Part shown: positions 46,757 to 58,300 of the stretch, piece after piece
Layout: each line of letters starts with the position of its first letter
How positions within the stretch are numbered: the first letter of the stretch is position 1
Source of the DNA: Mesodorylaimus sp. YZB2_4
Lineage: Eukaryota; Nematoda; Enoplea; Dorylaimida; Dorylaimidae
NCBI GenBank assembly: GCA_030248295.1
Contig: JASANH010000104.1
Span: 248,001-312,000, forward strand
Direction of reading: 5' to 3'
DNA: 64,000 nucleotides
The notes under the pieces: generated by a model
The model's input: the letters and a program-made list of their open reading frames with translations, nothing else
Databases searched by the model: none
Told to the model about the DNA's origin: nothing
Position numbers and translations under genes: made by a program

Positions 46757-46797
46757 CACCAGCGCCTTAACCAACTGAGTCACCTAGGCTCCCAAAA
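46757..46797 (-). repeat. tRNA 5'-half-like sequence abutting the SINE
   Basis: On the minus strand GACTCAGTTGGTTAAGGCGC is a good tRNA D-arm/A-box. No matching 3' half is present. It is head-to-head with the end of the SINE at 46745, so it is probably part of another tRNA-derived element. Confidence 0.45.
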
Positions 46798-47212
46798 ATG
46801 TTTGGGCCCTGCTGATGCAGCTCTACTTGTATTTATCACGCCCAACTCACTGAGCAGCCAATGTGCCCAGCAGTGGTACTTTGGTTACATTGCCCCATCG
46901 AATCGTCAAGACCAACCATTATGTCACTTCTGCATTTGCATGAAGGGTAGCGCGTATTTCTGCTTCAATCAAGTTAGTACTAATTTTGGCTGATACTTTG
47001 TTGTCAGCAGCACCATAACCACGACCATATGGATTCTGTTGCAGGCCATCATTTCGCTCTCACATTCATCTGAGCACTGAGGAAAACTCTGTTACCATTG
47101 CTGACAGTGGCCTCGCGTTTCTAGTGCTACAAACGTGTTTAGCTAGAAGACGGTGATCTGCAGTGATTACTTGTTTACACGAGAAGGGTTCCCCAGGCTT
47201 ACTGTAAGGGGT

Positions 47213-47310
47213 CATCTGGTAATTGATCCTCTGCAGGAAGCCAGCTGCTGTTTCACATGGACCAGGTTGGAAGACCTACTTGATTGCCCCGGATTCAGCG
47301 CGGAGCAAGC
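47213..47310. repeat. Dispersed repeat family (GATC-CTGC type), copy 3
   Basis: CATCTGGTAATTGATCCTCT ... ATGGACCAGGTTGGAAGACC ... GATTGCCC; clear relative of 39364-39462. Confidence 0.55.
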
Positions 47311-47794
47311 TCCATGGGTCCCTCCTGTAATATGTAACCCGGGGTGTTACATTGCCGGCCTAAGGACACGTCAACAGCTTCCTCGACAATGTCCAGAAAG
47401 GTCCTATCTAGTTTTCACGCGGGTGTTGCATGGGACTCAAATCTGTTTTCTGATGTTCACTCATCTAACAACAAATGAGGCAAGTTTGACCCAACAATTC
47501 AACTGTGATTTCAAGTTGACAACTCCAAATCACCGCAATCTAGTCCAATCGCGACAAGAAAGAGCGTAAATAAAAATTTCCCAACTTATCCAAGTATAAT
47601 TATCACTTACACCTACTTAATCAATGAAAGCTTCAAGAACTCCTGTCCACACATTGATCACTTACAAAATTTACGTAATTTCCCTAGAAAAGTGTCAGAA
47701 TCCAATGGCGACGGGATCATTTAAACAAGAAGCTACAACAGAAGACAAATCTTCATCTTTTCTTTTCGGCCTCTATGCAATCCTCACTTCTCAC

Positions 47795-49841
47795 TTACCT
47801 GTACGGGTATCCTTGATACTTGGAACGGAAAACAGATAAAAGCATACTGAAGAATACGACCACAATGCCCAGTCCAACGCAGGCCAACACTGAAAACAAA
47901 GAGCAAAGTTGGAATAGAAACTGGCTTCGAGATTTTCGATCAAAATATATATACACAAAAACTTGAGCCTTGAGCGACGTCGAACCCACGTCTCTGGGAT
48001 TACCAGTCCAGAGGGCAGGTGAGGTAGCCATGCAGGCGCGGGCTCGACTCGCACTCAAGGCTTACGTTTCTATATATGTATGATTAAAAACAAAAAGCTC
48101 TAATAACGTTTGCGGCAGCTGGAGATGAGCATTTCATACCTCGTCTCCTGGTGGGATCGCCTTTTGCATCGATAGCTTCGTTCATCATTATGAAACCAAC
48201 TGTCACAGCCGCATCTGAAGTAAATGTCATAAGACTGACTAAAAAGAGGCAAGGCACGTCTACTTACACAATCCCATAACAATGTAGGTCTCAACGACAA
48301 ACTGCATTTGGCTGCTTCCGCTGATGTAGCTCTGAAAAGAAGACTGGCACTCACGCAATGCTTTCATATATAAAGGTCCCAATGACACCAGATGCACAGA
48401 TTAGTTCAAACGCTCAAGCAAAACTCTGCTCACCGTTTGGCCTGTATGAGGGTTTCTATGCATAAATGGCGGTCCACGAATATGATTCCACATTTGGCCC
48501 GACAAAAACGCAAAGATTATGCACTGAAAAGTAAACAAATCCAAATACCATGTTTCACACGATCCGCAATCTAGACACTTACCAAGGACAAAACGCCCCA
48601 GACAGTACGGTTGTACAGGAAATCCAAATTGTTCCTTTTCATGTAAAGTAGACCTCCGACCAACATAAACAAAAGCAAGAAAGCAGCGGGCCCAGCGTAG
48701 TTCGGTGGCCTCATGACTCGAATCTGAAATCGGACATCATGCTCACTCGGTAACCGTAGTCAATCCATGCTGGAACTCATCTCATACCTGCACGTCCGTG
48801 CGCTCGTGTACCCACTTGGCAATCGCTTCAGCGCCAAATCCCATTCTAAAAAAATTAATATTAGCTAGAAAACCATGAAAACCATCACAAATCTCACCTG
48901 CTGATATCCATGGTATCGGTCTTCTTACGAGTGCCTTTGGCAGGGAAATGGATGATGACTGGGGCGGAGTTGATGCCCAACTAAAAGGTACTAAAATCAG
49001 CAGACCATTTTGCAGACGAGCGATGACATACTTACAGCATTGAACACATCGCCCGCTTCGTCGAAATCGGCCAGGGTGAAGAAGATTTGCTTCGAGTACA
49101 TGTGGGAATATCGATAAGAATTGGCCACGATTTCATATTCGTCATAGGCAGCGCTAAACATTGCAAATTTAAGCGGTCATAAGCGGTCAGCAAGGGGCTT
49201 TGCGGGAAGAAAGCAAGAGCGCTCAGTTAGCAAGAACAACCCTGGGGACTTCTTACCGACATATTTGGCATCCGCGTTGCGGAGCCAAGGCCTATAAAAA
49301 ACCTGGCATTAGACTAGAAACACACTCACTGGCCGAGCAGACACTTACAGTCAGCATCACAATAACAGAATAGTTCCTCGGCGGCAACTTGACATACTGC
49401 TTGTACTTGTCTCCGTTTAAACGTATGACAGGACGACGGGCGATCCATTCTTGCAAAGTGTGCACTTTGTCTTCCAAGCTCTGAAATCGAAAGATTGTAT
49501 TTGCTTGTAAATACTCTTAGTTTGCCCGCCTCGGACTCTCCTGAAAAACCCCCCGGATTGTTTTAGTAGTCTTTTTTTGCGACCTGAGTAAAATGCGCAT
49601 TGCTCTGATTGTCCTTGTCAGGGTGTACTTCACTCAGGCAAGGATTGGATTACCGAGGAGACTGCATGCAGAGATGCCCAGAGTCCAGACACAGCCATCT
49701 ACGCACAAGGGTCCCCCAAACTGCGCATCTGGACAGGGAATATTGCAACTGCCTTACCTGACTAGACTTCTTATCAAGGCTGGGCGACCCGGCAACGCCG
49801 CACACTATAAACGCTACGACGGCAATCAAGTACTTCAACAT
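47795..49841 (-). CDS. TUSC3/MAGT1 (OST3/6 family) oligosaccharyltransferase subunit, copy B
   Basis: Paralogue of copy A with the same role and exon phases; first exons 49841-49758, 49480-49349, 49291-49257, 49153-49036 and 48980-48898 have the same lengths or phases as those of copy A. Signal peptide [37 protein letters not shown] and [12 protein letters not shown] as in vertebrate TUSC3; redox pair in GCQIC; ER-membrane helices from [33 protein letters not shown] loop; C terminus [11 protein letters not shown]. Copy B is closer to the vertebrate consensus in several places (NHIRGPP, HTG, AGP), so copy A looks the faster-evolving one. Introns are much shorter than in A. A tRNA-like inverted pair sits in its penultimate intron. 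Confidence 0.94.
47965..48061. repeat. Inverted tRNA-like pair, second example
   Basis: AGCCTTGAG...GTCGAACCC at the left is the inverted counterpart of GGGCTCGACTCGCACTCAAGGCT at the right; the middle can fold as an anticodon-like stem (CTCTGG/CCAGAG). Same architecture as 12392-12545, with different arm sequence. Confidence 0.5.
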
Positions 49842-50036
49842 CGTGGCCTGAAACATCGTGCAATCACACAAACGGATTCGGCCACACATGACTGATTTAA
49901 GTATCGTAGGCAAGCCGAGCCTTAGCCATAGCCACTCTGATACCGTCCATGTACATAGTTTACTAGAAAAATTGCCGACAAAAGAACTGTTCCTAAGCAA
50001 AGAGCATTAAAAGAAAAACCAGGGCAATTGGCGATG

Positions 50037-51145
50037 CTATTTCTTTGAGGTACTGAATCCGCCAAAGCCCATGACAGCTGCGATATCGGAATCTACGCCA
50101 TCGTCATCAGCATCGGCCAATTTACGTTTTTTCTGTTCTTGCTTCTTTTGCTTTTTATACTCGGCCATTTTCTGTTCCTAAAATGCGAGTACGATCTTCT
50201 ACAATGAATGACGTTGGGTGGGGATAGCTACGCTCTAACCCACTATGAACAACCTTTCATCCCAGCGAGCCTCAGGCATAATATCCTTACTTCTTCTTGC
50301 AGCTCTCTCATTCTCTCCTCGATGTCGTACTGTTTCTTCTTTTCTTCCACTTCTTGTTTCTTGGCAGAGAAACGAGCCTTCACATCTTCCAGCGTACTCT
50401 TCTTAACACGCATGGACATGCCTAAATTTCTTTGATCTGAAAAGCATTAGGATTTAAGTGAATTCAGAAACATTATTTTCTAGGTTTGGCGGAAAAGGAA
50501 ACATATGCGCCTATGCCAATAGGTCCAGCTCCGTCTGCATGTTTTCTGGCAGTATCCCAAGAATCTCAAGGAGCATCTGGAAGATTCCTACAAACCAAGA
50601 TTTCACAATGCAAGTGCACACTTACGTTTCTTTCCGTTCACATGGTCCAAAAAATTGATTGAATCTTTTACTACGCAATCGCAAATGTTGCAATAATATC
50701 TACAAAAAAATCTAACTCTTACAGATTTTTCTAAGGACCAAGGAAGATTTACCCTCCGGCCTCCGCAGCTGGCGTTGTCTTCGTAATAACAACTGATTTT
50801 CCAACTTTTGCTTCCAAATCGATCTAAATCAAACAAAATTAGGCCTATGTGAACATGTCAACTCCTTATTTTGAATAAAGCACATAAAATGCAGATTTAA
50901 ATTTGAGAATTAAAAAATTTACTCTTTTTTCAAAATCTTAACCCCAGATATTTGGCAACTCTTACCTTTTTTTCTCTTGGTTTCAAAAATTCACGTTTGA
51001 CTTTTTCTTTAGGCAGTCTCAATTCTTCTTCGTCGCTGCTCTCTCCTTTCTCATTTTTCATACGCTCCTTGGCCAGTCGTTCGTACTCGGCTCGGTCCCA
51101 TTTCCGCCGATGATCTTCGGGTCTCGTACCACTCGTCGATGCCAT
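50037..51145 (-). CDS. ZMAT2: ZMAT2 / Snu23 spliceosomal zinc-finger protein
   Basis: Nuclear U4/U6.U5 tri-snRNP-associated factor of the spliceosomal B complex. It starts [20 protein letters not shown], the family N terminus. Later exons have [16 protein letters not shown], then the matrin-type C2H2 finger [20 protein letters not shown]; the last zinc His is encoded across the exon 3/4 junction (GKK-H). A charged coiled-coil region ([20 protein letters not shown]) follows, and the conserved C terminus [14 protein letters not shown] ends at 50037. At least five exons. The foldback element begins 57 bp upstream of its start codon. Confidence 0.95.
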
Positions 51146-51201
51146 TCTCGGAAAAGTTTTATTTTCAGAGTTTATTTCGTAAAGTCAAACCAAACCCTCG
51201 C

Positions 51202-51860
51202 CCAAGGAGTTGGACCTATAAATCAGAAGGAGACTGCATTTCCTATACCGCAATGTTATAAATTTACAGCGGGCTTATTTACACCTTGTCATAAGCAGTT
51301 TGTGTCTGCGCAGAGTGTGCGCGGCCTCCCCTTTGGGTCTTCCCTTCGCTGGTGTGGGGGAAAACAAATATACGCAAAGAAAACAAGAAGAAAAATAGAA
51401 TATAATGCCAGCCATGATGAAGGAAAAAGAAGTTTTACTGGTTCGATCGCACTTTTTGACAGAACATAAATTTTAGCGTTCGAAAAACATTTCTAATAAC
51501 ACAGTACAGTACCTAATCCATTGCCGAAATTGATATGAATCAGAATAGCCGTCCATAAAACGGTTCAAAATTAAGCAATAATGGTAAGTGTCGTCGAAAC
51601 GTCTTCTGTTTCTTTTTACACCTTTTTATTCGTCAAAAATGCAATATAAAATTAAATTTGATCACCAAGAACCATGGCCCCACTACTACTGTTATAACAG
51701 TAGTAGTGGGGCCATGCCAAGAACTATGAGGCCGACTGCGCACACTTTGCACAGACACTTGAAACTGCTTATGACAAGGTGTAAATAAGCCCGCTGGAAA
51801 TTTATAACATTGCGGTATAGAAGATGCAGTCTCCTTCTGATTTATAGGTCCAACTCCTTG
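51202..51860. mobile_element. Foldback DNA element with long terminal inverted repeats and 7-bp TSD
   Basis: Two arms of about 125 bp, beginning CAAGGAGTTGGACCTATAAA on both strands and about 90% alike, face each other at the ends of a 659-bp unit. Perfect 7-bp direct repeats CCTCGCC flank it (51195-51201 and 51861-51867). The interior encodes nothing recognisable. Long inverted repeats and a 7-bp target duplication recall Galileo-type (P superfamily) elements, but family assignment is inference. It lies immediately upstream of ZMAT2. Confidence 0.85.
51673..51716. repeat. 44-bp perfect palindrome
   Basis: CATGGCCCCACTACTACTGT and its exact complement meet at a central TATA (51693-51696), with no loop. 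It lies inside the foldback element beside its right arm. Such loop-less palindromes extrude as cruciforms and are usually unstable. Confidence 0.9.
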
Positions 51861-52293
51861 CCTCGCCGACCAAGAATGTCCACGTCTGCAAGACGCGCAC
51901 ACCAATGGGTGGATACTGTAGGAGGGCGGGGCTGCCCGTGGAAACTGCTGATTGGATTAACCACGATCTACACGATGTGTGCCACAACACGAATCCCTAA
52001 GCTGGTACCTATTCATTATTTTTGTGCAGACCAGCAAAAACTCGCATAATCACACAGCAGATCACACACGTCACACAAGCTTGAGCGCATGTCGGCTGGC
52101 AGAGGCAGCCACGCCACAGCCTAGCCGAAATGCAATAAAACCCATATCATGCAACAGAAACGTAATAATTCTGCCCAATCAACCGAGTAGATCGGCAGCC
52201 AATAAAGGAAGCGTACCACTTAAGCGACACCACAATCAATTCTATGATGCAAGAGGTCACCAAGATCATCTCAAAGGGGTAAGCACAGTTTGT
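51861..52293. other. Intergenic, nothing recognised
   Basis: Between the foldback element and the GLTP stop codon; presumably includes the GLTP 3' UTR. Confidence 0.4.
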
Positions 52294-53459
52294 TCAAATA
52301 ACATTGAACACTGTGCTGTCGTACGTCTCCAGTCCTCGTTGATAATATAGATCCAATAAAGCATTCAGATTGGCTTTCAAAGATGGCAAATACCGTTCCA
52401 AATCGGTGATACATTCCTCTTCGGCATCGGCCCTTCCGAAGGCCATAGTTTGCAAGAAATCCTTTCTCCACGGTGTTGCGTGGATAATTACCTGAAATAT
52501 CCAATGGAAAGCGCTCAGTCCTAGCTCAGATGACAAAGATTAGCCAAACGACCACATACCGCAAAGAGTCCTCGCTGGACCATGTTGTGATGCTGTTTCA
52601 ACGTCTTGTCGTAAGCCTGTTGGCCAGCAGCCACCAACGTTTCCGACGGTTGACCAGAGCGATGATCAGCCACAAAGAATTCCAGGAACACACACACGTA
52701 TTCCATAGCCCTGAAATACGTACACATATTCGCAATGGGCCCGACAATCTGCGGGGCTAGCAGGAGTGGCCAGGTCAAAAGGAGGAGGGGTGCGTAAGAC
52801 ACTACACGATGCATCCCTTCTTACTGAGCGCCCTCTTACTGAGTATTTGAACCAGCCACCATCCTATGCAAAGTCCTTCTGCAGCGCATCAGGGGATCAA
52901 CCCCATCGCTTACCGTTTCAGCCACAGAAGCGCATCCGTCGCGACACCGATTTTGTCGCCCGATTCGGCAGCTTCCGCGTCCAGTATTCGTTTGATCGTA
53001 GTGTAATTGGAAGGATCCTTCTCATAGACTCGAGTTATCTTCTAAAAAAAGCAACACGACGGCTCTTCATAGGACCAAACGACTGTACGCTGAATTGCCT
53101 TACCACAACGTTTCCTTGAATATCACTCTTGACCGGATGAAATGCTGTGCCAAGGAACGCTGCAAGAAAGAGATAAGTTTGAAATTAAACTAGAAATTAG
53201 ACTCTCGCTGCTCTTTTACTTAGCTGCGGTCCCATATCAATAAAGATGCGTTTAGCATTAATCAAAGAGCTGTGCACGCTCCGACAGTGCACGTCAAGCA
53301 AACTAACCATACAGCGCTACAGTGCTACGTTTCCAAAAAGAACTTACTAACGAATTCCACAATACCACTGCACGAATGCAAAAACTCTTCTACTGCGATA
53401 TCCCCATGGTCGTCAGGAAGCTTGTACTGAATTTCAGGCTTTCCAAAAAAGGTCGCCAT
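52294..53459 (-). CDS. GLTP: Glycolipid transfer protein (GLTP)
   Basis: Cytosolic protein that moves glycosphingolipids between membranes. It starts MATFFGKPEIQYKLPDDHGD at 53459. Next exon FLGTAFHPVKSDIQGNVV (the family F...PVKSDI.GNI), then KITRVYEKDP ... IGVATDALLWLKR carrying the conserved W of the glycan-binding site, then AMEYVCVFLEFF, AYDKTLKQHHNMVQRGLFA (recognition His) and ATPWRKDFLQTM, ending DSTVFNVI. Exons are small with GT-AG sites. Overall length near 210 residues matches the family. It is divergent from the ATP synthase gene with 460 bp between starts. Confidence 0.93.
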
Positions 53460-53919
53460 AATTTCGATAAGTCGATAAGACTAACAGCTAAAAAAAGCAG
53501 CCCAAACCATACCCACTTCACAAAGATGAGCGCCAGGTAGCCAAGCCAAGCCAGCCTGGCAAGTTGGTCAAACTCCAAAGTGCGATTTGTGCGATATCTT
53601 CCCACTTTGTTGCAGACAAAGCAGGTTCGATCATTCATTACGCGACGCGCCGTTTTGCCACTTATGACAAAACAGCACTACAGTTTGCAGCCAATCGGTG
53701 CGCTCCTGGGCAAAGTCGATCGTTCTACGATTTGCGGCCTTTCATCGAGTAAAAAGTTAGGTGAACTAGCGATTTCTGCGTTTTTGATCGACACCCGGTC
53801 GTCGAATACGAAGTAAAGTGCAAAATTTACTCTTATTTTTACAGTTTTTTGTATTTGTTTACCTTTAGACAGGGCTTATATATTCGTTCGTCAGAGATCG
53901 GATTTTCGAGACCTAAAAG
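53460..53919. promoter_or_regulatory. Divergent intergenic region GLTP / ATP synthase c
   Basis: 460 bp between opposed start codons; both promoters are inferred to lie here. No specific motif assigned. Confidence 0.4.
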
Positions 53920-54850
53920 ATGTACACGAACATGATTGCTCCACTGTCCAGGATTATGGTAAGCGTAGTTATAGGTGGCTCATGCTGTCTACTTTTACTT
54001 CTTGTGGGCATAAAAGCGCTTGTCAATTGAATCAATTTTTCACACAAAAGGCGAAATCTGAGGTGATGTATAATGACAGTTGCCTTGCATCAGTCATTGC
54101 AAAGCGCACTTCTCACGATCAGTGGACCTTGCAAGCTAAAATATTTATAAGTCAAGTGCCTTGCGAAGTTAGCGCAAGAATAGTCTCTCTGGTTGGTGTC
54201 ACAGGGCCTCTCATCGTCAGTCCTAGGCTATGTGGTGCTAGCCCCAGCGTGACGCGCTGTAGTCCTCGGTCTCGTTTTTCATTCCAGGTCACCAATGCTA
54301 GGCTATCGCATCGCGCAGCTTGCGGCACGTTCACCTCGTCGCTGATGTCCAATCCAGTAGCTGCTTCGAGCCAACAAAGCGTGGGATCGCCGCTTAGCAA
54401 TCAAGTAAGTGTTACTGGTAATCTTGTAATGCCTATCGATCGAGAAATCAAAAACTGATTCGTTTCAGATTATTCGCCTTCTACACACCTCGCCCGTGTG
54501 CAGGGATATCGATTCGGCGGCCAAGTTTATCGGCGCTGGTGCTGCCACGGTCGGAGTGGCTGGTTCAGGTATGATCGCGGCCTACGTATTCTCGTGAGGG
54601 GTTATTCCTTCGTGCCCATAGCATTCCAACCCTCGTCGATACTTCGCGGCCTACATGTGTTTTCCTGACCATGGCGTATTTTTCAGGAGCTGGTATCGGA
54701 AGCGTATTCGGTTCATTGATCATCGGCTACGCGCGTAACCCATCGTTGAAACAACAACTTTTCAGCTACGCCATTTTGGGTTTCGCTCTTTCCGAAGCCA
54801 TGGGTCTGTTTTGCTTGATGATGGCGTTCTTGCTCTTGTTCGCCTTCTAG
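53920..54850 (+). CDS. ATP5MC: Mitochondrial ATP synthase F0 subunit c precursor
   Basis: Forms the rotating c-ring of mitochondrial ATP synthase. Four exons, 53920-53958, 54288-54404, 54469-54568 and 54687-54850, give 139 residues. A 60-70-residue import presequence rich in Ser, Arg and Ala leads to [20 protein letters not shown], two hairpin helices joined by the [10 protein letters not shown] loop, and [13 protein letters not shown] with the proton-carrying Glu. It ends MAFLLLFAF. The mature part is nearly invariant among animals and looks insect-like by recall. AATAAA at 55072 is a possible poly(A) signal. Confidence 0.97.
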
Positions 54851-55343
54851 TTATTGGATTAGGATGCGGCGCTTAGTGATAAGATACGATCGGGCCACGT
54901 GTTTGCTCCAATTTTCTTACGAAAATCTATGCTGTTTTGCTGCCCGTTGCGCTGCCACGTGAGATCTAGCGTTTTTGAATTATTTCATAGGATATAATGG
55001 TTGTTTTCCCTTTAACGGTCATTTGATGATGATAGGTTGAGACTATTAGAAATAGGAACTTTGTGTTTTCCAATAAATTAGCTAATGTTGAACTACTGGA
55101 TGTTATTAAAAATTCCTGGGTATTCCTTGCCCCACAAAGCACGTTCCACATTTCTTTTAGTCTACAAAAGATCCGCAATCTCAAACCCACGTTAATACAA
55201 AATGATGGCGTCAAAAAAAAACAAAAAGCTCGAAAAAAACACGTTAAAGCTTAAACGGATATAATGTAATTGGCGAAGCCCATTCACTTGCAATCACTCA
55301 ATTCCTAAATTACCAAACTGGAAGAATAGATTCTGAAAATCAG

Positions 55344-58300
55344 TTACATAAAGGTCCCATGCGGATTACCACTAGCGCATCGGCGGGCCACGGGCGCCGC
55401 GCATCGTCTGGTCAGACTTCTCGACCGAGCCTCCGTCTCCGGACTATCGGGCACGCGCTTGGGATGGACACTGGAGGAACCGACACGTCTCAGGCGCGTG
55501 CCACCCTCACCGTCCTCGTCTCGATTCTCCTGTCCGCATGATGGCAAATCGAACCACGATCCTGGCCTCATCCACGAGGTCGGGGCCCGTTTCCTCTGTC
55601 CTGCCCCGATCGGGTACGTGCCGTGCTGCTGGTGACCCCCACTGCTGGACTTGAGCACGGGTAGTTCATTTTGTTGTTTGCCCGGTTCGAAATGGCCAAC
55701 GATAGACTTGACGAGCTTGCTATTCTCGTCCGTTGCTCTCCCGCCATCGAACGAAGCCCGCTGAACCAACGTGGTCATGGAACTTTGGCATCTCGATTCC
55801 AGATCTGTCGTTATCCTCTTCACCGATCCCTCGTGACTCGTAGCCATCCATATGCTCGCCGCTCCGATACCGGACGACGTGTACCCCGCTCCCGTCCCGT
55901 GATACACTCCATTGCGACCCTCGAATTTCTCCTTCCTCGTCTTGACTTTGCCCGGCTCTGACACTTTCAACGAGACTTTGGTCGGCGAAGACACGGACAT
56001 TGAGCTATCGTAGTCCCGACTCATTTGGGGCTCCCTCGTCGTAGCCCAAATCTTGTACCCATCCGATTTCGGTCGATTCTTCCCACTTCCCGATGCACTG
56101 GCGTTGGTTGCGGTCGTGTTGGCGGCACGTTTCCTGAGCTCGTCGTACCACGTAGTATGGCCGGACTTCAATAGAGACGTCCCGTACTTCGAATCGCCGT
56201 AATTCGATTCCGAATGCATTTGCTCTTTTTTCGACGAGGAGAAAAGACGACCAAAAAATCGTTTTCCCGTATTAAGTTTCTTGCCCGAAAATGGAGCTGG
56301 TGTTGAATTGTTTCTCACCACCTTATTCCGTTCGCCGTCGCAGCATCGTGGTGGTTGGCCAACACGCCTCGGGCTCTCGACCACGACCGGGATGGCCTTT
56401 TGTTGTTGGGGCGGTGTGACGGCTTCGATGATGGATTCTTTCTCCAAACTCATCAATGCAGGCGAACTTCTTCGATTGTTGGTGGCCGTCAGTCCTCGCT
56501 CGTACTGCATCGTTACTCGTCGAACTTGACCCGGCGGTACAACGACCGCTTCGCCAACCGCAGTCGGTTCGGCAGAGTACGTAAGAGGCCTTCGAAGATT
56601 GGCCGAATCTATTCCTCCAACAGCCGGATTAAGGAATCCAAACGAATCGGCTGGACACGACTGAGCCAGTGCGGGTCTTTCTCCCGCACCATTCGTCGAC
56701 GCCGTCTGAATCTCGCTCGGCCAATCAGCTCCCGATGGAAATCGAGTCAGGTCGGCGATGGCGGAATCGCCACTCGAACTTTTACTGTTCCTTCGTTGTT
56801 TAACAGTCGCTCCCGAAGTCGCCCCGCCATTGCACGGATCACTTTCATCGCCGCTGCTCAACGAGTAACTGTCTGACGTAGTCGGGCTGTGGGAACCTCG
56901 CCTCATCAGTATCTCTTGAACGCTACGCAAGGTCAAAGGCTGGTCTCGAATCCTCTCCTCTACATTCAGCAGCTGACGTCGAAGGGGCGGCCTGCTGCAC
57001 ACCTCGGGCAACCGCTCCTCTTTCATCTCCCGCCACGACATGGGTGCATCGAATTCCAATATGTCCAAGTCCTTTTGTTCGACCATCGTCTCCGCCTGCT
57101 GCGTACAATCGCCGCTGTGAGACCCGTTTCGACATGTGCCTCCGAATTTGGACGTCAGACTGCCCACGACTCCAGTCACCGGCGGCGCGATCCACCTGTG
57201 CACCGCCATCGGCGACGACGTCAGCGATTCTTGACAATTGGTCGATTGAGTCACAGCTAGGCTTCCATTCGTGCCTTGTTGACATTCGTCTTTTCCCACG
57301 CATTCGCTCACTGTGGCAGAACAGGATGCTGGCGGAAACGCGTATTCCGAGGACGGACCCGATTTCAATATGTTTTCCGACGCTACCAGAAGGCCTGGCA
57401 CGGCCACCGCCGACGCATTGTCCACTTTTTTCGAATAAACAACACCCAACGGATCGCCGCCTGCAAAAAGAAACGTAAGCTGACAGCATATGCCACCGCT
57501 AAATATTCTCGTCTTACCCAGTTTCTTCGGTTCTTCCTCCTCGCCCAAACCATCCCAAGGAACCAACTCCGGCTCAGACGGTGTCAACTTCAATTGATTG
57601 AACAACGCACTGTTTCTATTGCGGCTGGAACGAGACCGGAGAAATTCTCTCATCTCCTGCCCAATAAATAACCTTCCGAACTGAACTCACCTAGCATCAA
57701 GGATACCCTGGTATGTCCTCAGCTGCTCCATGAATCCCTTATTCGGCGTGATACAATTACGCTTTTCCTTGACATGCTTCAGAGCTTCCTCGACCGACAT
57801 TCCGTACGCTTTCATCGCGTAAGCAATGACCTGCCATCAACGTACCTCTTGCCAACTGCTCTCTCCTCTCAACCTCTCGTCCACTTACCGTCGAGGAAGA
57901 CCGACTAATCCCTTTTTTACAATGTACCAAAACCGCTGAATTTTTCTCTCTGAAACAACAAACTCCAAGATCCGTTCCACGGCTGTCTGCGCCATCCTCC
58001 CTCACCTGGCTTTAAATATAAACCTAAACGTCGAATCCCAGTACTTCAACAATTCTGTACTCTCCTCGTCCGAAACGGGCACTTTCATATAGAAGAAAAG
58101 TCCGGGGAAGAAATTGTCCACTTCTTTCGTCACATTCAATATATGGCCAACACTAAAATGAAGACCGCAGATGTCGTTAACTCCAAAACAACTTCAAGCT
58201 CTAATCAATATCTGCAGTATTAATTGTGTTAACAAAACGAGACGCCATTTTTCTTGTTTTGCATTCGCGCCTCGAGTACCCCATGCGTTTGTTGGCAGAC

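Larger units (their letters stand above)
46174..47794. other. Intergenic, repeats only
   Basis: No supported gene. It holds a SINE copy (46600-46745), a tRNA-5'-half-like segment (46757-46797) and a dispersed repeat (47213-47310). Confidence 0.45.
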
